DNA of 64,000 nucleotides from Saprospiraceae bacterium (lineage in GTDB: Bacteria; Bacteroidota; Bacteroidia; Chitinophagales; Saprospiraceae). Shown one piece after another: positions 9,470 through 17,210 of this stretch. A program made the translations under genes and the position numbers. How positions within the stretch are numbered: the first letter of the stretch is position 1; every line of letters starts with the position of its first letter. The notes under the pieces were generated by a model. The model made no database searches, was not told the origin of the DNA, and saw nothing but the letters and a program-made list of their open reading frames with translations. The DNA is taken from NCBI GenBank assembly GCA_028280415.1, contig JANQLV010000048.1, forward strand, positions 1-64,000, in the 5' to 3' direction.

Positions 9470-9501
9470 CAAATATAGGGAAAAGTGATAAAAGGTATCA
9501 A
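9470..9501 (-). promoter_or_regulatory. Bacteroidota-type promoter for the methyltransferase gene
   Basis: Read on the minus strand: TTG (9499-9501), 21 bp, then TATATTTG (9470-9477), matching the TTG-N17-23-TAnnTTTG consensus. It ends 23 bp before the ATG at 9446. Confidence 0.6.
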
Positions 9502-9631
9502 GGCGGTATAGCTTGAAAAGGTAAATGAGCTGATTAGTCCAACAGTCAGGGAAGGATTTAAAAAGTCAGCTCGTTTAATAAGCTATCAGTTTGGGGCAAA
9601 TATTATGTAAGGAGCAATGACCGATGGCTTA

Positions 9632-9795
9632 AGAGCCTGTTTGGGATTCAGTAATTGACTACAAATGTTCCTTTTATGTTTATGTTTCGTTGCAAAAATC
9701 CTCATTTAGCTATAGCTAAACTCCGGTTTTCGCGCCTTGTCTAAACAAAAAATGAATCATTTTCGCCGCAAAAACCAAATTCCCAAACAGGCTCT
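9632..9795. repeat. 164-bp MITE-like inverted-repeat element
   Basis: AGAGCCTGTTTGGGA at 9632-9646 is repeated inverted at 9781-9795 as TCCCAAACAGGCTCT. The centre holds a perfect 16-base palindrome, TTTAGCTATAGCTAAA, flanked by further imperfectly paired sequence (GCAAAAATCC against GGTTTTCGC). No open frame is present. The size, terminal inverted repeats and internal hairpin fit a non-autonomous element or a long structured repeat. It sits between divergent genes and ends 13 bp before the tpiA -7 box. Confidence 0.7.
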
Positions 9796-9807
9796 AAGAT
9801 AATTTAT

Positions 9808-9815
9808 TAGTTTTG
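9808..9815 (+). promoter_or_regulatory. Probable -7 box for tpiA
   Basis: TAGTTTTG, followed by CGG, matches TAnnTTTG and lies 32 bp before the tpiA ATG. No clear TTG is found at the proper upstream distance because the inverted-repeat element ends there. Confidence 0.4.
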
Positions 9816-9847
9816 CGGAATTGATCGAACATCCTAAACTTATCAAT

Positions 9848-10603
9848 ATGTCAAGACAACTTATAGCTGCCGGTAATTGGAAAATGAATAAAAATTATGA
9901 AGAAGGAATTGCTTTAGCCCAAGCGATTAGCAATGCTGTTCAAGAACCGGAGGCGCTGGTTATTCTTACTCCTCCCTTTACGAGCCTGAGTAGTGTTTTT
10001 GAAGTAATCAGGGATAAAAAATCTATCAAACTAGCTGCTCAAAATTGCCATGTAGAAAAAAAGGGTGCTTTTACGGGAGAAGTATCTATTGACATGTTAA
10101 TCTCCGTTGGTGTAGAGTATATCCTGGTTGGTCATTCCGAACGCAGAGCCTATAATCAGGAATCCAACGAATTACTGGCCCGGAAAGTGGATTTGATTCT
10201 TTCTAAAGGCTTAACACCGATTTTCTGTTGCGGTGAGGCCTTGGATATCAGAGAAGCGGGAACACATATCGATTTTGTAGCCAATCAGTTGCAGGAGAGT
10301 TTATTCCATTTGAGTGAAGAAGCCTTCCGGCGTTTAGTGATTGCTTATGAGCCGATCTGGGCAATTGGAACCGGTGTAACGGCCAGTCCCGAGCAGGCAC
10401 AGGAAATGCATCAAAATATCCGTCGGTTGATAGCCAAACAGTATAGTGTTGATACGGCAGAAGGTACGACGATCCTTTATGGAGGGTCAGTAAAACCTGC
10501 TAATGCCAGAGATTTGTTTTCCAAACCGGATGTGGACGGTGGTCTGGTCGGAGGGGCCTCATTGAAGCCGGAGGATTTTGTAGAAATTATAAGAAGTTTT
10601 TGA
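9848..10603 (+). CDS. tpiA: Triose-phosphate isomerase
   Basis: Interconverts dihydroxyacetone phosphate and glyceraldehyde 3-phosphate in glycolysis and gluconeogenesis. The 251-aa protein has the N-terminal substrate lysine in AAGNWKMNKN, the electrophilic His in VGHSERRAYN (~94-103), the catalytic Glu in IAYEPIWAIGTG (~165-176; loop 6 follows), and the phosphate-binding ILYGGSVKP and GGLVGGASL segments near the C-terminus. The start was set at ATG 9848, opening MSRQLIAAGNWKMNK as in the family; a TTG at 9821 would add an unneeded nine residues. It appears monocistronic. Confidence 0.96.
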   Translation: MSRQLIAAGNWKMNKNYEEGIALAQAISNAVQEPEALVILTPPFTSLSSVFEVIRDKKSIKLAAQNCHVEKKGAFTGEVSIDMLISVGVEYILVGHSERRAYNQESNELLARKVDLILSKGLTPIFCCGEALDIREAGTHIDFVANQLQESLFHLSEEAFRRLVIAYEPIWAIGTGVTASPEQAQEMHQNIRRLIAKQYSVDTAEGTTILYGGSVKPANARDLFSKPDVDGGLVGGASLKPEDFVEIIRSF

Positions 10604-10663
10604 GTTAGCTAAAACGGACCGTACAGAGAGAGAGGTTTGAATAGTTAAGATATACTAAGGGCA

Positions 10664-10671
10664 TAATTTTG
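10664..10671 (+). promoter_or_regulatory. Probable -7 box for the GT39 gene
   Basis: TAATTTTG matches TAnnTTTG, 31 bp before the ATG at 10703. TTTG at 10636-10639 is a possible -33 element, though the 24-bp spacing is slightly long. Confidence 0.35.
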
Positions 10672-10702
10672 TGTGCATTGGTTTTAGGTTTACTTTTATA
10701 GA

Positions 10703-12169
10703 ATGAATCCGATATCCGGAAAGGCATTTTACAAATGGGGCATCATTCTGATTATTATACTCGGTATAAGTCTAAGGCTTCTAATGTATTTTCAAAACAG
10801 ATCCTTATTCATCGACGAAGCTTGCCTGAGTAGTCAGCTGATTGAACGTTCCTATTCTGGTCTTTTCGATAATTTGGAATACCAGTATGCACCACCACTA
10901 TTTGCCGTTTTAGTCAAATTTGTTACTTCGATATTCGGCCCTACGGAATATGCTTTAAGACTAATTCCCTTATTGGCTTCTTTGCTTTGCCTGCCTTTGT
11001 TTTATAAACTTTGCAGGCAATTTCTCAAACCAGAACATTGCATTTTTCCTTTATTTCTTTTCGCATTTGGAATGCCGGTTCTTCAATACGCAACGGAGGT
11101 AAAGCAATATTCTACGGATATGTTGCTCACTATCGTTTTGCTGCTTTTATCATTTCGTTGGGAGATAAGCAGCTTTAACAGATCGAAAGTCTTGCTTTGG
11201 AGCCTGATCGGTAGTCTGGTAGTCTGGTTTTCGATGCCGGGCGTGTTTATTTTATTTGGAATAGGAGTTTATTATCTGTTTGAATTTTATAAAAATAAAA
11301 AATGGAAACAAAGCTTATATATTTTGCTTCCAATTTGTACCTGGCTGATTAGTTTTGGGCTGTATTATTTTTCGATCATACGTTATGATATAGGTCTGGA
11401 AAATCTGGAGGATTATCATGCCCGCTTTTTCTTGCCCTTAATTCCGCTTACCTGGGCAGAATGGCAAAAAGTCGGAAGCATTTTAATCACCTTTTTCCGG
11501 ACGGGTATTGGCTCAACTGTTTTGGCTATCGGGTTCGGTATACTAACTTTTATAATGGGTATTTGGCAGTTAAAAAAGAGTCGATTTAGTACCATCCTCC
11601 TCTTTTTGCTACCCTTAGTAGCCTGTTTATTTGCTTCTGGCCTGAAATTATATTCCCTGATTCCCCGGCTGACCTTGTTCTACCTGCCGGTTTTACTTTT
11701 GATTGTAGCGATTGGAAGCGCCTTCTTGATAGAGCATTTGAAAAAAATGCCTTATCTGATTTATATAGCAATCATAATCATTATGATCAATCAAAAGGGA
11801 TATTCTTATTTTTATAATAAATTCGAAATTGAAGAATTGCGACCGGTTCTTGAATATGTTCAGCTACATCGGGAACCGGAAGATGCAGCCTATTTATACT
11901 TTCACGCTACTCATGCCTACGTCTTCTACAGCACTTATCATGAGAAAGCAGAAACTTTAGCGATTCCGGGGATACAAATTGGAGCTTATGAGGATCGGCC
12001 CGAAACGTTGAAATTACCAGATAATAAAAGAGTTTGGTTAATCTTTTCCCATATTGAACCAGCGGAATTCGAAAGATTTACCGAGGTATTCAGCAAGAAG
12101 GGAAATTTGAAAGATCAACTGATCGTAAAAAGGGGAGGGGCACTGCTACTGGAAAAGAGTGGGGAATAG
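10703..12169 (+). CDS. GT39/ArnT-like integral membrane glycosyltransferase
   Basis: 488-aa polytopic membrane protein of the GT-C fold (dolichyl-phosphate-mannose/ArnT-like). The first loop after TM1 carries SLFIDEACLSSQLI (~35-48), with the acidic DE pair expected at the catalytic site. The following GPTEYALRLIPLLASLL is the usual 'E-x-A-x-R-x-P' segment of this superfamily. About ten hydrophobic segments follow, then a soluble C-terminal part of ~110 residues. Members transfer sugars from polyprenyl-phosphate donors on the periplasmic face to lipid A, proteins or glycans. The acceptor is unknown here. Confidence 0.75.
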   Translation: MNPISGKAFYKWGIILIIILGISLRLLMYFQNRSLFIDEACLSSQLIERSYSGLFDNLEYQYAPPLFAVLVKFVTSIFGPTEYALRLIPLLASLLCLPLFYKLCRQFLKPEHCIFPLFLFAFGMPVLQYATEVKQYSTDMLLTIVLLLLSFRWEISSFNRSKVLLWSLIGSLVVWFSMPGVFILFGIGVYYLFEFYKNKKWKQSLYILLPICTWLISFGLYYFSIIRYDIGLENLEDYHARFFLPLIPLTWAEWQKVGSILITFFRTGIGSTVLAIGFGILTFIMGIWQLKKSRFSTILLFLLPLVACLFASGLKLYSLIPRLTLFYLPVLLLIVAIGSAFLIEHLKKMPYLIYIAIIIIMINQKGYSYFYNKFEIEELRPVLEYVQLHREPEDAAYLYFHATHAYVFYSTYHEKAETLAIPGIQIGAYEDRPETLKLPDNKRVWLIFSHIEPAEFERFTEVFSKKGNLKDQLIVKRGGALLLEKSGE

Positions 12170-12231
12170 ATCAGATATGGGAAACCGGGATAAATTAGAT
12201 GAATTACCGGCTCAGAGGATGTACGCTAAAC

Positions 12232-12262
12232 TTGGCGGTGTCGGGTATAACTATTAAATTTG
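12232..12262 (+). promoter_or_regulatory. Promoter of the DUF6580 gene
   Basis: TTG (12232-12234), 20 bp, TAAATTTG (12255-12262): a full match to the Bacteroidota TTG/TAnnTTTG promoter, 22 bp before the ATG at 12285. Confidence 0.65.
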
Positions 12263-12284
12263 TGGCAAGAATAAATTTATTAAT

Positions 12285-12875
12285 ATGAGTAAAGAAAAGA
12301 TTAATATCCGATTTTTTGTATTAGTAGTGTTGATTGTAATAGCAGCTTGTTTTCGATTCATTAAAATGCCTCCGAATTTTTCACCAATAACCGGAATGGC
12401 CTTATTTGGAGCCGCATATTTCTCTAGAAAGTATTTAGCGATATTGATACCTTTTCTCGTTTTGTGGTTGAGCAATTTAGTGTTGGATAATGTGTTTTAT
12501 GCGCAATGGTACGATGGTTTTCAATGGTTTACCCAACCTTTTGTTTTCGCGTCATTTGCGGTGATTGTACTGATTGGACTCGTTTTTTTGAAAAAAGTTA
12601 ACTTCTATCGGGTGATTGCTGCGAGTCTTTCGGCATCCATCTTGTTTTTCCTGATTACGAATTTTGGTTCCTGGCTGGGAAGCCCTACTTATCCACAGAC
12701 CTTTGAAGGACTTTTGACTTGCTATGCTGCCGGAATCCCGTTTATTACTAATCCGGGAGCTGAACATTATTTCTTCTTGAATACTGTTTTCGGGGATTTG
12801 TTATTTACAGGGGGCTTATTTGGTGCTTTTGAATTGATGAAAATACAATTTCCAAGACTGGTTGGTGTGTCTTAA
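12285..12875 (+). CDS. DUF6580 family integral membrane protein
   Basis: 196-aa protein with about five to six membrane segments. The signature RFIKMPPNFSPITGMALFGA after the first helix (~25-44), the FGSWLGSPTYPQTFEGLLTCY block (~126-146) and the final GDLLFTGGLFGAFELM are typical of DUF6580, a family of putative small transporters resembling ECF-type substrate-binding components. The transported substrate is not established. A good promoter lies upstream. The stop TAA at 12873-12875 is followed in the same frame, with no other stop, by the small DUF5522 gene. Confidence 0.75.
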   Translation: MSKEKINIRFFVLVVLIVIAACFRFIKMPPNFSPITGMALFGAAYFSRKYLAILIPFLVLWLSNLVLDNVFYAQWYDGFQWFTQPFVFASFAVIVLIGLVFLKKVNFYRVIAASLSASILFFLITNFGSWLGSPTYPQTFEGLLTCYAAGIPFITNPGAEHYFFLNTVFGDLLFTGGLFGAFELMKIQFPRLVGVS

Positions 12876-12887
12876 AATTATAATTTT

Positions 12888-13058
12888 TTGAAAGAAAATG
12901 ATAAAAAAGGAAAGTCCACTCCGCTAGTAGACGGGGTGGACTTTTATATTGAAAACGGGAAATATGTCTTTACGGCGCACTATCTACTCAATAGAGGTTA
13001 TTGTTGTGGAAGTGGTTGCAGACATTGCCCGTATCCCAAAGAAGACAAATCAGAGTAG
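12888..13058 (+). CDS. Small Cys-rich DUF5522 family protein (56 aa)
   Basis: The product contains PLVDGVDFYIENGKYVFTAH followed by RGYCCGSGCRHCPY, the conserved four-cysteine core (CC-x3-C-x2-C) of DUF5522, a widespread short bacterial family of unknown function that probably binds metal. There is no ATG in frame. The likely start is TTG at 12888, with GTG at 12936 as a fallback that would lose the conserved PLVDG. The frame is the same as that of DUF6580 upstream, with only one stop codon between them. A terminator-like hairpin (12911-12945) lies inside the proposed 5' coding part. The 3' end overlaps the convergent TlpA-like gene by 9 bp. Confidence 0.75.
   Translation: MKENDKKGKSTPLVDGVDFYIENGKYVFTAHYLLNRGYCCGSGCRHCPYPKEDKSE
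12911..12945 (+). terminator. Terminator-like hairpin between DUF6580 and DUF5522
   Basis: AAAGTCCACTCCG pairs with CGGGGTGGACTTTT around a short loop and ends in TTTTATATT. It has the form of an intrinsic terminator but lies inside the proposed start region of the DUF5522 frame, so it may act as an attenuator or lower expression of the small gene. Confidence 0.5.
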
Positions 13059-14180
13059 CTTTTGAATTTCGGCTTCCAGGTTTGCCTTTGGATTCAAAGC
13101 AACAATTATCCCTTCACGATCGATGAGAAAGGTTTTTGGGATCGCATCCACCCCGTACGTTAATGCTGCAATAGAGCCCCAAGAGCGCAAATCGCTTACA
13201 TGGTATTCCCACTCTAATTGATCCTTTTCGATTGCTTGTTCCCATTTGCGTTTTGAAGCTTCTATTTGTTGATCTATTTGTTCCTGTGTTTTAAACTTAT
13301 TAGTCATTCGAAGATCGATCCCGTCTAATGAAACGCTATAAACCGTAAAGCCCTGATCTTTGTACTTTTTATAGGTTTGAACAACTTGAGGATTAACGAT
13401 TCTACAGGGTCTGCACCAGCTTGCCCAGAAATCAAGCAAAACAATTTTACCTTTCAAATCCGATAAAGCCATTTCTTTTCCTTCGGGGTTCTCCAGTTTA
13501 ATTTCAGGAGCCGGTTTCCCCACTTGAATGATTTCTTTTGCCCGGGCCTTAACGATTTGTACTTCGATTCGGCTAAGTAAATCGTTGAAGTCTTTACTGT
13601 ATTTTGAATCAGGATGTTGTTCTTTTAGTTTTTGATTCACAGATTTTAGCAGCTCAATTTTGTTTGGATTACCGGCAAAAGCATTCATTGCTACAAAAGC
13701 CGCTGCGATACTACTGGATTCTCGGTTAAGATAAGCTTCAACTTTATCCGGGGAAGTGTTATTGGTACGTAGTCCTTTTAATTGTTCCATCAAACCCTCG
13801 GAAGCAGAAACACCGGAAATACTATAGTTGTATTTATCGAAAGTTTGCATGTCCCCTTCGATATTGACAAGAGATTCGGAACCATCCAGATAGATATAGG
13901 CCTTTTTAGCGCCAATTCGCATTCTGTAAATCCCCTCTTCCAGCTTTTCGTCAAAATGCATGGTGAAATTTCCATTAGCATCGATTTCAGCTTTGGGAAA
14001 CAGTTTATTTGTGTTATCAAAATTTATTCTATCCAGATAAAAGGAGAGATTATTGGCATTAGTGATTACTCCTTTTATAGTGAAACCTCTCGCATTGATA
14101 GAAGCGGAAGAATTACAGCTCCACTGTAAGCCAATTCCAGCCAAGGCTATCAATACAAGCAAAAAATTAAATTTTTTCAT
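13050..14180 (-). CDS. DUF4369/TlpA-like thioredoxin-fold lipoprotein
   Basis: 376-aa exported protein with a hydrophobic N-terminus ending in a lipobox-like LQWSCNSS. Residues ~30-125 look like the DUF4369 beta domain found before many Bacteroidota TlpA proteins. Residues ~225-376 are an AhpC/TSA-TlpA thioredoxin fold with active site WASWCRPCRI (C-x2-C) and a cis-Pro loop in DAIPKTFLIDREG. Such proteins reduce disulfides in the periplasm or at the outer membrane; the client is unknown. It has its own -7 box about 90 bp upstream, and its 3' end overlaps the DUF5522 gene tail-to-tail. Confidence 0.85.
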   Translation of the reverse strand: MKKFNFLLVLIALAGIGLQWSCNSSASINARGFTIKGVITNANNLSFYLDRINFDNTNKLFPKAEIDANGNFTMHFDEKLEEGIYRMRIGAKKAYIYLDGSESLVNIEGDMQTFDKYNYSISGVSASEGLMEQLKGLRTNNTSPDKVEAYLNRESSSIAAAFVAMNAFAGNPNKIELLKSVNQKLKEQHPDSKYSKDFNDLLSRIEVQIVKARAKEIIQVGKPAPEIKLENPEGKEMALSDLKGKIVLLDFWASWCRPCRIVNPQVVQTYKKYKDQGFTVYSVSLDGIDLRMTNKFKTQEQIDQQIEASKRKWEQAIEKDQLEWEYHVSDLRSWGSIAALTYGVDAIPKTFLIDREGIIVALNPKANLEAEIQKLL

Positions 14181-14270
14181 TATAGATGTGTTTTGAGTTC
14201 TTTAAAAATAACGTCGAATCGCAGGATTCGTTCACTGCATATACAAATGCACAATTAAGGGTTTGTTCTG

Positions 14271-14305
14271 CAAATATAAGGAAAAGATAAATCCTTCGTT
14301 TTCAA
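14271..14305 (-). promoter_or_regulatory. Promoter for the TlpA-like gene
   Basis: On the minus strand TATATTTG (complement of 14271-14278), followed by CAG, matches TAnnTTTG. A TTG at 14303-14305 lies 24 bp upstream of it. The 5' leader would be roughly 85 nt. Confidence 0.45.
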
Positions 14306-14379
14306 TTTAGATGAATTGAATGGCTTATCCCCTTTGAACAAACCCGTTTAGCAAGGACGGATGAAATCGTTATTCACTA

Positions 14380-16293
14380 TTAAGTTTTTCTTTTTAAAAC
14401 AATTTGCTCTGCTCTTTTTTCAATATAACGGTCGAATATTTCTTTAAGCAGGTGGTATTCATAGGCCATGAATAAAGGGTCCTTGATTATAAAGTTTACG
14501 CGTATTTGCAGGTTATCATCATGGAGGCTGCTTGAAAGCTTCATAAGCCCCTTTTTGCCTTTGGTCGCAACATTCGCAGGCTCCGGGAACTCCACTACTT
14601 CATAGCCTTCCGGGACCGAAAAATTCAGAATATACGTTTCTTCAAAAGGTCGATAAAAATCCACCGGAAAGTATCGATTCTTTTCGTTAAACGGATTTTG
14701 CTCCCAATTGCGATCAATAAATGGACTGATATAAATATAGTCGTCGTTTACGATGCAAGAAGTTTTATCCATAATTTCTGCCGAGATATAAGTACTCTTA
14801 TCCAGGTTTTTAATGTTTTTGGAAGTACTGTTGCTGATCTGATACTCTGTATTTTCTTTTATTAATCGTTTATTAAAATAAGCTTCAATATTCTGATCCA
14901 TCTCAGCTAGTTTTTCTCGCATATCCACTGCATCATAGCCTTTGCAGTTGAGTTCGTATTTATACTTGAGAATCCCCGGTTCGGGCATTTCCATAGCGAT
15001 TAATTTTATATTTTTAGTATTCGCAGGGGGGATAATGTCTACCCAATAGGGTTCTTTTTTATTGAGTACCAAAGCTTCCCTGTTTAAGTCTTCTTCATCC
15101 AGCAGATCATAAGGGCGAAAAGGATTAGTTGCATTAATTAAAATATCCTTTCCATCCAGAATAACACTGCTGACCAATTGATTAAATTGAGTATAAAAAG
15201 TAATATCTCTGGAGACAAAACCATGTTGTTTGGTACTGACTAAAGCAGGGCTAGCTTTAAGGTCAGCTGCTTGTAGCAGATTTGTAAAATACAAATTTAA
15301 TACAGCACTACTTCCGGTTTTTTTTTCCTTGAATTCTTTATATTTAATTTCAGGAAATTTTCGGTATTTGCGATTCCAGCTATAATTATTCGTTACATAT
15401 TTATGTATCTTTTTTATTTTTTCTTCATCTGTATCGCCTTCTGAAATAATTCCGGCAACAATCTCTTTGGCATCTTTATTTTTATTCAAATACTGGGTTA
15501 AACCTGCATCCTCATAAAGCTCATATGTTACTTTTTTCCAGGAAGTCATGAAATCCTGATAACCGGTAGAGCTTAGATAAGAAGAAAGTTGAAAGCTTAT
15601 TTTTTCAACATAATCAGATATATTCGGACAAAAAGGTTCTTCTTTAATCGCTGGTAAGTCTGTAAGTTCCCAGAAGTGAGTTGGTTTTTCTGAATATTTC
15701 TGATGCAATTTTCTGCCTTGTAGCATAGTTCGATAATTCAAACCTTCTCCGATAGTTGCATTATAATGGCTTTTTAAAGTAGGCAAATCGTTTTGAAAAT
15801 ACCAGGGATCAGGACTGGTGTAATATTCTGTATCTATCGTATAACTGTATTCAAGGATTGAACCTGCCTTGACATCGGGGAAGGTAAATCGAAGTTCAGA
15901 CCATTTATCATTTTTTTTAACTTTAAAAAAGTCCTTTTTACTTAGTTGGATTTTTTTTAGTTTCCCATCAATTACATTAATGGTCTGAGCATTGTATGAA
16001 GTAATTTTTTCAGTGGCACCTTCGTGATAATAAGGTATGAAAATATTAGCCTCTTTTTTTGCACTTTCATCTAGGATTTTTAAACGAACATGTCTTCTCA
16101 AAGTAAGTCCATCCGCCGGATAAATAAACATTTGTCCATAATCACATAGGATAACAGCTGCGGCACTGGAATCAAACTCGACAGTTGTCAGTTGGAGTTC
16201 ATCCCCGCTTACTTTGCCCCATTTCATGGGCGCTTTTTGTGCGGTTAAAGAATTGGTGAACAGGATTAGAAATACAAGTAGCATTTTTTTCAT
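14380..16293 (-). CDS. DUF3857 / transglutaminase-like domain protein
   Basis: 637-aa exported protein with a signal peptide MKKMLLVFLILFTNSLTAQK. Residues ~30-220 fit the DUF3857 beta domain (GLTLRRHVRLKILDESA, then RFTFPDVKAGSILEYSYTI). Residues ~265-400 fit a transglutaminase-like core (KIKKIHKYVTNNYSWN). At the place where an active enzyme has its Cys, the sequence is KKTGSSAVLNLYFTNLL, with Ser in place of Cys, and I see no convincing catalytic His in QFNQLVSSVILDG, so it is probably non-catalytic. A DUF3858-like beta domain may form the C-terminus. Function unknown; often a cell-envelope protein. The start was set at ATG 16293; a TTG at 16332 is less likely. Confidence 0.75.
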   Translation of the reverse strand: MKKMLLVFLILFTNSLTAQKAPMKWGKVSGDELQLTTVEFDSSAAAVILCDYGQMFIYPADGLTLRRHVRLKILDESAKKEANIFIPYYHEGATEKITSYNAQTINVIDGKLKKIQLSKKDFFKVKKNDKWSELRFTFPDVKAGSILEYSYTIDTEYYTSPDPWYFQNDLPTLKSHYNATIGEGLNYRTMLQGRKLHQKYSEKPTHFWELTDLPAIKEEPFCPNISDYVEKISFQLSSYLSSTGYQDFMTSWKKVTYELYEDAGLTQYLNKNKDAKEIVAGIISEGDTDEEKIKKIHKYVTNNYSWNRKYRKFPEIKYKEFKEKKTGSSAVLNLYFTNLLQAADLKASPALVSTKQHGFVSRDITFYTQFNQLVSSVILDGKDILINATNPFRPYDLLDEEDLNREALVLNKKEPYWVDIIPPANTKNIKLIAMEMPEPGILKYKYELNCKGYDAVDMREKLAEMDQNIEAYFNKRLIKENTEYQISNSTSKNIKNLDKSTYISAEIMDKTSCIVNDDYIYISPFIDRNWEQNPFNEKNRYFPVDFYRPFEETYILNFSVPEGYEVVEFPEPANVATKGKKGLMKLSSSLHDDNLQIRVNFIIKDPLFMAYEYHLLKEIFDRYIEKRAEQIVLKRKT

Positions 16294-16422
16294 AGTTAAA
16301 TATTTTTTACCAAAATAATCTATTCTGGTCAAAAGTTAAAAACGTTTTGCCTTGTTTTTATTGACATCCTGTTCAGGAGAGTATCAAACTTTTATTAATT
16401 ATTTGAATCGGTTACATTATTT

Positions 16423-16469
16423 TCGATTTTTGATTTTCGTTAAGTCGAACAACGAAAGTCGAAAGTCGA
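16423..16469. terminator. GTCGAA-type long hairpin behind the COX3 gene
   Basis: TCGATTTTTGATTTTCGTT (16423-16441) pairs with AACGAAAGTCGAAAGTCGA (16451-16469), a 19-bp stem whose three imperfections are all G-T pairs on one strand, with a 9-base loop. It begins two bases after the stop of the oxidase gene, as a terminator would, but its repetitive GTCGAA wording suggests a dispersed repeat. Confidence 0.5.
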
Positions 16470-16471
16470 AC

Positions 16472-17092
16472 CTATACCAGATAGCGATTGACAAAAAAGA
16501 AAAGGACGAGATAGATCCATAGGCCATCGAGGAAGTGCCAGTAAAGGGTCAATAGACGGAGCTTCAGTCTTTTTTCCGGATCGGAAAAATAGACCAAGAC
16601 ACTAACGGGCTCTTTCATTTTTCGTCTTGCAGTTCTCAGGAACAGGATCAGGAAGGGCAATCCGGCAATAACGTGAGCAAAGTGTAATCCGGAAATGAGA
16701 TAAAGGTAAGAAGCAGAGATATCCGAATGGATAAAAATCTCGCTGGCAAAAAGCATGCGCCAGGCAAAAAACTGACTAATCATAAAAATGATACTCAATA
16801 CAATCGTATATAGCAGCGCTTTTTGATATTGCTCTGTTTGATCATTCCTGTAACATTTCTTGGCCCATTGCATGGTGGCACTGCTTCCTATCAGGATAAT
16901 GGTATTGACTAAAAAAAGTGGAGGAAGGTGGATCAAAGGCATTTCCGCTCCGTTTTGCACCCTGGAATAAACAAAAGCCGCAGTTAATGCCAGGAAGAGC
17001 ATCGTCAGACTGGCGATAGTCAGCACCATAATGATATTATAAGGATGGAAAGCTAAAGAGCGATCTTCATACCGGGTTGATGTATCTTCCAT
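16472..17092 (-). CDS. Heme-copper oxidase subunit III (cytochrome c oxidase type)
   Basis: 206-aa membrane protein with five predicted helices, the length of short bacterial COX3 proteins. Family marks include LFLALTAAFVYSR in TM1, LPPLFLVNTIILIGSSATMQWA in TM2, GLHFAHVIAGLP in TM4 and YWHFLDGLWIYLVLFFF in TM5. Subunit III stabilises the catalytic subunit I and helps proton uptake at the D-channel. No other oxidase subunit or assembly gene is in this window. Flanked by a GTCGAA hairpin downstream and a terminator upstream, it looks like a single-gene unit. Confidence 0.85.
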   Translation of the reverse strand: MEDTSTRYEDRSLAFHPYNIIMVLTIASLTMLFLALTAAFVYSRVQNGAEMPLIHLPPLFLVNTIILIGSSATMQWAKKCYRNDQTEQYQKALLYTIVLSIIFMISQFFAWRMLFASEIFIHSDISASYLYLISGLHFAHVIAGLPFLILFLRTARRKMKEPVSVLVYFSDPEKRLKLRLLTLYWHFLDGLWIYLVLFFFVNRYLV

Positions 17093-17154
17093 TTTTTATG
17101 TATTACTGTTTTTAACAAAAAGAAAGAAGATAGGTTTATAATCTTCCAATAATT

Positions 17155-17193
17155 AAAAAGTCATTTCAAGCACTGGCCCGAAATGACTTTTTT
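17155..17193 (-). terminator. Terminator of the alpha/beta-hydrolase gene
   Basis: AAAAAGTCATTT (17155-17166) pairs with AAATGACTTTTT (17181-17192) around a 14-base loop. The A/T arms make it usable in both directions. It lies about 20 bp behind the T9SS hydrolase stop. Confidence 0.65.
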
Positions 17194-17210
17194 AATGGAA
17201 AAATTAAAAA

